A stretch of DNA of 21,959 bases from Aliishimia sp963922415 (GTDB lineage: Bacteria > Pseudomonadota > Alphaproteobacteria > Rhodobacterales > Rhodobacteraceae), in NCBI GenBank assembly GCA_963922415.1, contig CAWUIP010000050.1, forward strand, positions 1 to 21,959, read 5' to 3'. The translations under genes were made by a program, and so were the position numbers. A model generated the notes under the pieces. That model saw only the letters and a program-made list of their open reading frames with translations, searched no databases and was not told the DNA's origin. Positions 1-6,250 of the stretch are shown piece after piece; the first letter of the stretch is position 1; every line of letters starts with the position of its first letter.

Positions 1-536
1 CCGTTGCCGGCGTCGAATCAATCTTACGCGCGACGAAGGTTCCGGCCCAGTTGGGGGGCGGCATTCGAGATATGGCAACGATCGAGATGTGGCTGCAGAA
101 GGGACTGGCGCGGGTCATCCTTGGCACCGTCGCGGTGGAAGACCCCGCGCTTGTGCGCGAGGCGGCTCGCGCGTTTCCAGGACAGGTTGCCGTGGGCATC
201 GACGCGCGCGATGGGCTGGTCGCGACCAAGGGCTGGGCTGAGACAACGGACGTCAATGCCACGGATCTTGCACGCAGCTTCGAAGATGTAGGCGTTGCCG
301 CGATCATTTATACCGATATCAACCGCGATGGGGCCATGGCCGGTCCCAACATTGCCGCGACAGAAGCCTTGGCGCGCGCCGTCGCGATCCCAGTGATCGC
401 ATCTGGCGGCGTCTCTTCGCTCGCAGACTTGACGGCCCTCAAAGAAACCGGCCGCATCGCTGGCGCTATCTCGGGGCGTGCGCTGTACGATGGGGCGATC
501 AACCTTGCAGAGGCACTCGACGCGTTGAGCGCTTGA
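1..536 (+). CDS. hisA: HisA, ProFAR isomerase (5' truncated by window)
   Basis: This is the C-terminal ~177 residues of the (beta-alpha)8-barrel enzyme that converts ProFAR to PRFAR in histidine biosynthesis. The open frame enters at base 3, so the start codon and the first catalytic Asp lie outside the window. Visible family motifs are LGGGIRD, GIDARDG, YTDINRDGAMAGPN (with the second-half catalytic Asp and phosphate-binding residues) and ASGGVSSLADL. The TDxxRDG form is typical of HisA rather than HisF, although the two are homologous. The stop is TGA at 534-536. The next gene starts 58 bp downstream on the same strand and is not a histidine gene, so this is probably the end of a his cluster lying upstream. 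Confidence 0.95.
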   Translation, partial: VAGVESILRATKVPAQLGGGIRDMATIEMWLQKGLARVILGTVAVEDPALVREAARAFPGQVAVGIDARDGLVATKGWAETTDVNATDLARSFEDVGVAAIIYTDINRDGAMAGPNIAATEALARAVAIPVIASGGVSSLADLTALKETGRIAGAISGRALYDGAINLAEALDALSA

Positions 537-594
537 CGCTTTGGGCTGTGCCCGGCACGGTCCAGACCAGCGAACCGCCACTCAGGAGTCGTCG

Positions 595-2391
595 ATGTTT
601 CAGTCTTTTCAAGTCACGGCCCGCCCGGATCAAGGGCCGCCGCGCCTTGCAGACCTCCGTGCAGAGCTGACAACGCGCGGGCTTGATGGGTTCATCGTGC
701 CCCGTGCGGATGCTTATCAGGGTGAGTATGTCTCGCCACGCGATGAACGGCTGGCTTGGCTGACCGGCTTTACCGGATCGGCGGGGTTTTGCGTGGCTTT
801 GCGCGATCAGGCGGGCGTGTTCATCGACGGCCGCTACCGCACGCAGGTCAAATCACAGGTGGATCTAGACCACTACACGCCCGTCGCTTGGCCCGAGACG
901 AAGATTGCCGCCTGGTTGAAGGAAAGCTTGCCGAATGGTGGTGTCATTGGGTTTGACCCTTGGCTCTTCACCGCCGGGCAATTGGAAGAGGTCGAAACGG
1001 GTCTGAAGGACAGCGCGATAACCCTGCAGCGGTGCGACAACTTAGTGGACGCGATTTGGCCCGACCAGCCAGGACCAGCTGCAGAACCCGCCCGTATGCA
1101 CCCGATGGACTTGGCGGGCGAAACGCATGGGCAAAAGCGCGCGCGTTTGGCCAGGGACCTGCGAGAGGCAAGCACGACGGCTGCGGTTCTTACTTTGCCT
1201 GACAGTATCTCTTGGCTCTTGAACATGCGCGGCAGCGATGTGCCGCGCAACCCGGTGGTGCAGGCCTTTGCACTTCTTCACAGCACAGGGCTGGTGGATC
1301 TCTTCATAGACCCCACCAAGGTGACGGAGCTTGCAGATCACCTCGGCGAAGAGGTGTTTATCGCGCCGCCGGAAGCCTTTCTAGAAAGGTTGCAAGCGGT
1401 CGAGGGGGCGGTTCTGGTCGACAAAGCCACTGTCCCCGTTGCCGTAGCGGACGTGCTTGGTGAACGCGCTGTCTTGGGTCGGGACCCTTGCGCTTTGCCC
1501 AAGGCGCGAAAGAACACAGTTGAAATTGCAGGCACGGCCGAAGCGCATCTGCGCGATGCCGCAGCGATGGTCGAACATCTGGCCTGGCTTGATGCCCAAG
1601 CCCCCGGCACGGTGACCGAAACGCAGGTCGTCACTGAACTTGAGGCGCAACGTCGCAAGGACAATGCGCTGCAAGACATATCGTTTGAAACCATCGCAGG
1701 CACCGGTGCCAATGGCGCCATAATGCACTACCGCGTTACCGAAGAAACGGACACCCTGCTCGAAGACGGGCACATCTTGGTGCTCGATAGCGGTGGCCAA
1801 TATCTCGATGGGACAACCGACATCACACGTACCATCGCGATTGGCCTGCCGCCCGATGAGGCCTGCACAGCGTTTACGCGGGTGCTCCAGGGGATGATTG
1901 GCATGACGCGCCTGCGCTGGCCAAAGGGCCTGGCGGGCCGCGATATTGAAATGATCGGCCGCTTGCCGCTGTGGATGGCAGGGCAGGACTTTGACCATGG
2001 GCTGGGTCATGGCGTCGGCACCTACCTTTGTGTGCACGAGGGACCCCAGCGGCTGAGCCGGGTGTCGACGGTCCCGCTCGAGCCGGGCATGATCCTGTCG
2101 AACGAACCCGGCTACTACCGCGAGGGCGCGTTTGGCATTCGGATCGAGAACTTGATCGTTGTGGAAGAGGCCCCGCCGGTGTCGGGCGGCGACGCGCATC
2201 GCGATATGCTGGCTTGGCGCACGCTGACCTTTGTTCCGATTGACACGCGCCTGATCCAAACACCGATGCTAAGTGCGGACGAGATCTCTTGGCTCAACGC
2301 CTATCATGCCGACGTGCTCGAAAAAGTCGGGCCGCGCGTCTCCGGCGCAGCGTCGGACTGGTTGCAACGCGCCTGCGCCCCAATTGCCTGA
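595..2391 (+). CDS. Aminopeptidase P family (M24B) Xaa-Pro peptidase
   Basis: A cytoplasmic metallopeptidase that removes an N-terminal residue preceding proline. It has 598 residues, the length of the three-domain XPNPEP1-like class rather than the ~440-residue E. coli PepP. Two creatinase-like N-terminal domains (from about residue 14, with FIVPRADAYQGEY and the WLTGFTGSAG stretch) precede the pita-bread catalytic domain (about 320-540). The five metal ligands are all present with family spacing: D398, D409, H472 (GHGVG), E504 (SNEPGYY) and E518 (RIEN). I chose ATG 595 because AGGAG lies at 584-588; an in-frame TTG at 541 would add 18 residues without homology or a good ribosome site. It is probably a monocistronic housekeeping gene. 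Confidence 0.93.
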   Translation: MFQSFQVTARPDQGPPRLADLRAELTTRGLDGFIVPRADAYQGEYVSPRDERLAWLTGFTGSAGFCVALRDQAGVFIDGRYRTQVKSQVDLDHYTPVAWPETKIAAWLKESLPNGGVIGFDPWLFTAGQLEEVETGLKDSAITLQRCDNLVDAIWPDQPGPAAEPARMHPMDLAGETHGQKRARLARDLREASTTAAVLTLPDSISWLLNMRGSDVPRNPVVQAFALLHSTGLVDLFIDPTKVTELADHLGEEVFIAPPEAFLERLQAVEGAVLVDKATVPVAVADVLGERAVLGRDPCALPKARKNTVEIAGTAEAHLRDAAAMVEHLAWLDAQAPGTVTETQVVTELEAQRRKDNALQDISFETIAGTGANGAIMHYRVTEETDTLLEDGHILVLDSGGQYLDGTTDITRTIAIGLPPDEACTAFTRVLQGMIGMTRLRWPKGLAGRDIEMIGRLPLWMAGQDFDHGLGHGVGTYLCVHEGPQRLSRVSTVPLEPGMILSNEPGYYREGAFGIRIENLIVVEEAPPVSGGDAHRDMLAWRTLTFVPIDTRLIQTPMLSADEISWLNAYHADVLEKVGPRVSGAASDWLQRACAPIA

Positions 2392-2458
2392 CACCGTCAC
2401 GCCCGTGTTACACAGGCGCGGCACGAAACAACATCAAAAAGATAAGGGAGACAGGGAC

Positions 2459-2803
2459 ATGGCAGACCATATCCGAATTACAAAGGCCGACGGACGCTGG
2501 ACCGTGCGTGCCGGGGGCGCCGTCTTGGGCGAAAGCGCCCAAGCATTGGAGCTGGCGGAAGGCGACTATCCGGCTGTCATCTACTTCCCGCGTGAGGACG
2601 TTGCGATGGCCTTTCTCGAACCTTCCGGCAAGCGAACGCACTGCCCCCATAAGGGCGATGCCAGTTACTTCTCGGTGGTCACGAAGTCCACAACATTGAC
2701 CGATGCGGTATGGAGCTATGAGGACCCGTTCGAAGGCGTGGCCCGGATTAAGGACCACCTCGCCTTCTACACCGGCGACGCGATCACCGTCGAAAAGATC
2801 TGA
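2459..2803 (+). CDS. DUF427 domain protein
   Basis: A 114-residue soluble protein that is almost entirely one DUF427 domain, a small beta-rich fold without an assigned reaction. Recognisable features are the repeated W-R-x-x-GG opening near residue 14, YFPREDV near residue 43, and the conserved THCPHKGDASYF stretch around residues 60-71, typical of the family. The ATG at 2459 is preceded by AAGGGAG at 2444-2450. An upstream in-frame extension (to 2273) overlaps the aminopeptidase gene and has no family character. It converges on cobT, with a strong hairpin between them. The function is unknown. Confidence 0.88.
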   Translation: MADHIRITKADGRWTVRAGGAVLGESAQALELAEGDYPAVIYFPREDVAMAFLEPSGKRTHCPHKGDASYFSVVTKSTTLTDAVWSYEDPFEGVARIKDHLAFYTGDAITVEKI

Positions 2804-2809
2804 GCCCCG

Positions 2810-2835
2810 TAAGGTGCGGCCTCGCCCGCACCTTA
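2810..2835. terminator. Hairpin between convergent DUF427 gene and cobT
   Basis: A perfect 10-bp inverted repeat: TAAGGTGCGG (2810-2819), a 6-nt loop, and CCGCACCTTA (2826-2835). The right arm contains the cobT stop codon (TAA on the minus strand at 2833-2835). It sits where two genes converge and probably ends both transcripts. No T-tract follows on either side, so it is not a classical intrinsic terminator and may act mainly as a 3' end stabiliser. Confidence 0.6.
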
Positions 2836-3843
2836 TCCGTCAGACACGCCAGCTTCCGCGAACGTGGCCATGCCGGAATGGCAGGCGACCGCGGATTTCA
2901 CAATATGGATCGCCAGGGCTGCGCCAGACGCTTCGCCCAAGCGCAAGTTCAATGACAAAAGGGGCGACTTGCCGAGCCGGTCCAACAGGCTTGCATGCGC
3001 GCCTTCCGCGGACAGGTGGCCCGCCACTGCGTGATCTAGCGCTCCGGGTGCTGTTTCTGCCAGGCAGGCAGCCGCAGCTGAGTTGATGAACCCGTCTAAG
3101 ATGACGGGAATACGTGCGGCCCGCGCGCGCGCAATCGCCCCCGCCATCGCGGCCAACTCGCGACCACCCAAGGCGCAAAGCACCTCTAGCCCGTCCCTTG
3201 CCTCTGCATGGCGCGCAGCACCCGCTGCCACAACCGAGATTTTCGTCTCCAAGGCCGATCCTGCGACGCCCGTTCCGGCCCCGGTCCATTCGGCGGCTGT
3301 TCCTCCATAAAGCGCCAAGGCGATTGCGGCCGCAGAGGTTGTGTTTGCGATCCCCATCTCACCGGTCACCAAAAGGTCTGCAGCCGGATCGACCGCGTTC
3401 CACCCAGTTTCAAAGGCCGCCACGCACTCCGCCTCGATCATTGCAGGACCTTCGGTGAAGTCAGCCGTTGGTCTATCCAAGTCCAGCGCGTGCACATCCA
3501 GCGAGGCACCCGCGGACGCGCTCAGTTGATTGATCGCTGCGCCACCTGCGGCGAAGTTCGCCACCATTTGGACGGTCACCTCCGCAGGAAAGGCCGAAAC
3601 ACCGCGCGCTGCCACTCCGTGGTTGCCTGCGAAGACCAGCACTTGCGGCGCAGTGATCGACGGGCGCGGATCCTGCCGCCAACTTGCATACCATATCGCC
3701 AGGTCCTCCAACCGACCCAGCGCGCCCGGTGGCTTTGTCAGTTGTCCATTGCGGTCCTCTGCCCCGGCTTTTGCGGCGGCATCCGCCGCAGGCATTTGGC
3801 CCAAGGCCGTTCGGATATCGGTGAGAGAGGAAAACTGTGGCAT
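2833..3843 (-). CDS. cobT: Nicotinate-nucleotide--dimethylbenzimidazole phosphoribosyltransferase
   Basis: CobT makes alpha-ribazole phosphate from nicotinate mononucleotide and 5,6-dimethylbenzimidazole, which supplies the lower ligand of vitamin B12. It has 336 residues, the normal family length. Seen: KPPGALGRLEDLA (about residues 38-50), VFAGNHGV, the GEMGIANTTSAAA stretch, and the C-terminal LRLGEASGAALA motif whose Glu (about E304) corresponds to the catalytic base of Salmonella CobT. The start is ATG at 3843 with AGGA about 10 nt upstream (3854-3857); an in-frame extension to 3930 would run into the divergent cobS gene and lacks homology. It is divergent from cobS, so both nucleotide-loop steps are probably driven from the same short spacer. 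Confidence 0.95.
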   Translation of the reverse strand: MPQFSSLTDIRTALGQMPAADAAAKAGAEDRNGQLTKPPGALGRLEDLAIWYASWRQDPRPSITAPQVLVFAGNHGVAARGVSAFPAEVTVQMVANFAAGGAAINQLSASAGASLDVHALDLDRPTADFTEGPAMIEAECVAAFETGWNAVDPAADLLVTGEMGIANTTSAAAIALALYGGTAAEWTGAGTGVAGSALETKISVVAAGAARHAEARDGLEVLCALGGRELAAMAGAIARARAARIPVILDGFINSAAAACLAETAPGALDHAVAGHLSAEGAHASLLDRLGKSPLLSLNLRLGEASGAALAIHIVKSAVACHSGMATFAEAGVSDG

Positions 3844-3894
3844 TTCATGAACATCCTGATCGTGAAACTCGGCATTTACCGATTGCCTCCGTAG

Positions 3895-4680
3895 ATGCAA
3901 GAGCCCATGAAGACAGACATGTCTAAACACGACACCACCAGACCGGTTGCGGCACGTGACCTCCTTGTTGCGGCTGTGCTGCTGACCCGATTGCCGATAC
4001 CCGCGCAGCCCAAATCTGCTTTCACGCGCTCGGCTGAGGCGACTTGGGCCTACCCGCTGGTCGGTGCAGGTCTTGGGCTTGTGGCCGCCGTGATTTGGAC
4101 TTTGGCCGGGTGGCTGGGGCTCCCTCCACTGGTTCAGTCGGGCCTTGCTTTAGCGGCGGTGACAGTTGCCACCGGCGCTCTGCATGAGGACGGACTGGCC
4201 GATACCGCAGACGGGTTTTGGGGTGGATATTCGCCCGAACGTCGGCTGGACATCATGCGCGACAGCCGCATCGGCAGCTACGGCGTCCTGGCACTGATCT
4301 TCGGCATCGGCCTGCGTTGGAGCCTTTGGTCTGTCGCAGGCCCGTGGGCCGGTGTGGCCGCAGCCACGCTATCGCGGACAGTCCTCCCCGGCGCAATGGC
4401 CTGGTCTACTTACGCGCGATCTGACGGCCTGGCGCGTTCCGTGGGCACACCGCCAACGACCAGCGTTTGGCTTGCGGTGGCCGTTGGGCTTACAGTGGGC
4501 TGGGTATCTGTGGGCCTTGGGGCCGCTCTTTTGGCCGCTGCCGCTGCGGCGGGCCTGGTTTGGGCCATGTCCCGCCTCGCCCGCGCGAAGATCGGCGGCA
4601 TAACCGGCGACGTTTTGGGGGCCAGTCAGCAAGTCAGCGAGATCGGCGTGTTGCTCGTTCTCGCTGCTGTTCTTGCCTAA
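3895..4680 (+). CDS. cobS: Adenosylcobinamide-GDP ribazoletransferase (cobalamin synthase)
   Basis: An integral membrane enzyme that joins adenosylcobinamide-GDP to alpha-ribazole(-phosphate), the last joining step of B12 assembly; its ribazole substrate comes from the CobT neighbour. It has 261 residues from the first ATG. Diagnostic features are LLTRLPIP near residue 30, the conserved acidic metal/substrate motif HEDGLADTADGFWGG (97-111), RRLDIMRDSRIGSYG just after it, several hydrophobic helices, and the C-terminal KIGGITGDVLGASQQ motif. The start is uncertain: ATGs at 3895, 3907 and 3919 are all in frame and none has a convincing ribosome site. The shortest form would leave more room for a promoter shared with cobT. 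Confidence 0.94.
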   Translation: MQEPMKTDMSKHDTTRPVAARDLLVAAVLLTRLPIPAQPKSAFTRSAEATWAYPLVGAGLGLVAAVIWTLAGWLGLPPLVQSGLALAAVTVATGALHEDGLADTADGFWGGYSPERRLDIMRDSRIGSYGVLALIFGIGLRWSLWSVAGPWAGVAAATLSRTVLPGAMAWSTYARSDGLARSVGTPPTTSVWLAVAVGLTVGWVSVGLGAALLAAAAAAGLVWAMSRLARAKIGGITGDVLGASQQVSEIGVLLVLAAVLA

Positions 4681-4691
4681 AGTGTAGGACC

Positions 4692-4709
4692 GTCCGACAT
4701 CAGTCGGAC
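4692..4709. terminator. Small hairpin between convergent cobS and carD
   Basis: A perfect 7-bp inverted repeat, GTCCGAC (4692-4698), loop ATCA, GTCGGAC (4703-4709). It lies 12 bp after the cobS stop and touches the carD stop codon (TAG on the minus strand at 4709-4711). It probably serves as a bidirectional transcript end. No T-run follows, so the call is moderate. Confidence 0.45.
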
Positions 4710-5218
4710 TATGCGGCGCGGCTTGTCAGCACTTCGTCCACTTGACGCGCAGCGGCAATCTCATCCTGCCCGTCTGCCGCCGCGACTTCGCGGGTCAGAC
4801 GCTCTAGCGCCGCCTCATAGAGTTGGCGCTCGGAATAGCTTTGCTCGCGCTGGTCGTCATTGCGATGCAAATCCCGCACAACTTCGGCAATCGCGATCAG
4901 ATCGCCTGAATTGATCTTTTGCTCGTATTCCTGTGCCCGGCGCGACCACATTGCGCGCTTGACCTTTGCCTTGCCTTTAAGCGTCTTCATTGCCTGACTG
5001 ATCACATCCGGCGAGGACAACGCGCGCATGCCAACCTCGGTCGCCTTATGAGTCGGCACCGATAGCTTCATCTTGTCCTTTTCGAACGAGATCACGAAAA
5101 CCTCGAGTGTATATCCGGCCACTTCCTGTTCTTCGATAGAGACAATCTGGCCCACGCCATGCGCGGGATACACAACAAACTCATTGGGTCTAAAGTCGAG
5201 CTTCTTCGACTTGGGCAT
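4709..5218 (-). CDS. carD: CarD/CdnL family RNA polymerase-binding regulator
   Basis: CarD-type proteins bind the RNA polymerase beta subunit and stabilise the open complex, notably at rRNA and other housekeeping promoters. It has 169 residues. The N-terminal Tudor-like RNAP-interaction domain (about residues 9-65) shows NEFVVYPAHGVGQI and the KMKLSVP strand. The helical C-terminal domain (about 70-150) carries the conserved W within KVKRAMWSRRAQEYEQKI that is thought to contact the upstream edge of the bubble. ATG 5218 has AAGGA about 10 nt upstream. It lies downstream of fdxA on the same strand, but the 256-bp gap holds a hairpin and a likely promoter, so it is probably transcribed on its own. 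Confidence 0.94.
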   Translation of the reverse strand: MPKSKKLDFRPNEFVVYPAHGVGQIVSIEEQEVAGYTLEVFVISFEKDKMKLSVPTHKATEVGMRALSSPDVISQAMKTLKGKAKVKRAMWSRRAQEYEQKINSGDLIAIAEVVRDLHRNDDQREQSYSERQLYEAALERLTREVAAADGQDEIAAARQVDEVLTSRAA

Positions 5219-5394
5219 TGGGCGTTCATCCTTTTGTGGTGGCGTGGTCAGGTCCCCTCAAACGCGAAAAAGTCTGGCACACGAGGCTCATCTTCAGGCT
5301 CGTCTACAGACAATCTTTCGGAATGATGTCCGCCGAAAGCACGGTTCCGGCGGCAAAATGGGTCCTTCCAGGCTCATTTGTAACGGAAATGTAG

Positions 5395-5407
5395 CACGAA
5401 ATTCGTG
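5395..5407. promoter_or_regulatory. Palindrome in probable carD promoter
   Basis: A perfect inverted repeat CACGAA-a-TTCGTG. On the minus strand it is followed immediately by CTACATT, a plausible -10 element (TACATT), so the palindrome would occupy the -35/-10 spacer of a carD promoter about 170 bp upstream of the carD ATG. It could be an operator. No matching -35 hexamer is convincing, and no regulator is identified. Confidence 0.35.
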
Positions 5408-5422
5408 ATTCTAAAAGGGCAT

Positions 5423-5447
5423 GGGCGCGGCGAACGGCCGCGCACCC
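5423..5447 (-). terminator. Terminator-like hairpin downstream of fdxA
   Basis: A GC-rich stem, GCGCGGC (5425-5431) and GCCGCGC (5437-5443), loop of 5 nt, extendable by two G-C pairs past a bulge. On the minus strand a short CCCTTTTAG follows about 10 nt after the stem. It lies about 30 bp past the fdxA stop and probably separates fdxA from carD transcription. Confidence 0.5.
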
Positions 5448-5474
5448 TCAAGACCAGACGTGTGCAAGGGGGTT

Positions 5475-5813
5475 TTAACCGCCTTCGCCTGGCGCTTCCG
5501 AGAAGTACTTTTCCAATTTGCCAGTTTCGCCGTCACGCTCTTCGGCGTCGGGCAACGGGTCTTTTTTGGTGATAATCACCGGCCACAGTTCAGAATACTT
5601 GCGGTTGAACTCAACCCATTTTTCAGTGTCTGGCTCTGTATCCGGGCGGATCGCATCGGCGGGGCATTCAGGCTCGCAAACCCCACAATCAATACATTCG
5701 TCGGGGTGGATCACCAGCATGTTTTCGCCCTCGTAGAAGCAATCTACGGGGCACACTTCGACACAGTCGGTGTACTTGCAGGCAATACAACTGTCATTGA
5801 CGATATAGGTCAT
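5475..5813 (-). CDS. fdxA: 7Fe ferredoxin FdxA ([3Fe-4S][4Fe-4S])
   Basis: A 112-residue bacterial-type ferredoxin of the Azotobacter FdI / FdxA class, a soluble low-potential electron carrier. The cysteine pattern is complete. By analogy to Azotobacter FdI, C9, C17 and C50 hold the [3Fe-4S] cluster and C21, C40, C43 and C46 hold the [4Fe-4S] cluster, with extra C12 and C25. The two-cluster core fills residues 1-60. The remaining C-terminal tail (with the conserved KWVEFNRKYSELWP helix) is the extension typical of FdxA. ATG 5813 has GGAG about 11 nt upstream. It lies 51 bp downstream of the S4-domain gene, probably in the same transcript as the helicase. Confidence 0.95.
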   Translation of the reverse strand: MTYIVNDSCIACKYTDCVEVCPVDCFYEGENMLVIHPDECIDCGVCEPECPADAIRPDTEPDTEKWVEFNRKYSELWPVIITKKDPLPDAEERDGETGKLEKYFSEAPGEGG

Positions 5814-5864
5814 TCAAACGCTTCTCCGCATCCGGCCCCGCGGGGTGTAAACAACCCCCAAAGA

Positions 5865-6230
5865 TCATTCAAGATGCGCTTTCTTGGAAAGGTCAAGCCG
5901 CCGCCGATCTCGGCCTGTCGGGCGCCCTTTTCCTTCAAACTGCGGCGTTTTGGGAATTTCGTCCAGTGCTTTGGGTTTGGGCGGATCAAGATCCGTGTAA
6001 AGGGCCTGCGCCTCGGGTGCGGGGCCACGGCGCGCGCCCAGTGCCTCGACGCGGATAACGCGAATGATCTTGCCTTGGGGAAAGGTTAAAACGTCGCCCG
6101 CTGTAACGGGTGACGCGGGTTTGTGGATCTTTGCGGCATTCAGCCTGACATGTCCGCCCGACACCTGTGCTGCGGCCAGCGTGCGCGTTTTGAAGAACCG
6201 CGCATGCCACAGCCATTTGTCAACGCGCAG
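5865..6230 (-). CDS. S4-domain RNA-binding protein (HslR/Hsp15-like), start uncertain
   Basis: An RNA-binding S4-domain protein of the Hsp15 type, probably acting on ribosomal RNA or stalled 50S subunits. The conserved opening LRVDKWLWHARFFKTRTLAA begins with a CTG codon at 6230, and the domain continues through GGHVRLN and GDVLTFPQGKIIRVI, ending in a basic tail. The odd point is that no ATG, GTG or TTG exists in frame between the upstream stop (TAA at 6291-6293, inside the helicase gene) and the domain start. The first canonical start is GTG 6164, which would delete roughly the first 22 domain residues. Candidates are CTG 6230 (GGGGA at 6236-6240 just upstream), ATT 6287, or a sequence error or frameshift. 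I give CTG 6230 because it preserves the domain; it would start 20 nt past the helicase stop. Confidence 0.75.
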   Translation of the reverse strand: MRVDKWLWHARFFKTRTLAAAQVSGGHVRLNAAKIHKPASPVTAGDVLTFPQGKIIRVIRVEALGARRGPAPEAQALYTDLDPPKPKALDEIPKTPQFEGKGRPTGRDRRRLDLSKKAHLE

Positions 6231-6250
6231 CTTATCCCCGGGCGCGTCGG

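Noticed and set aside
1381..2259. A 292-codon minus-strand frame inside the aminopeptidase gene, and similar frames at 24-581, 8264-8971, 13278-13925 and 18468-19229
   Set aside because: All lie opposite well-supported genes, lack ribosome sites and show no domain motifs.
5836..5860. CCCCGCGGGG palindrome and neighbouring G/C runs between fdxA and the S4-domain gene
   Set aside because: Short, with alternative weak pairings and no T-tract; not enough to call a terminator or operator.
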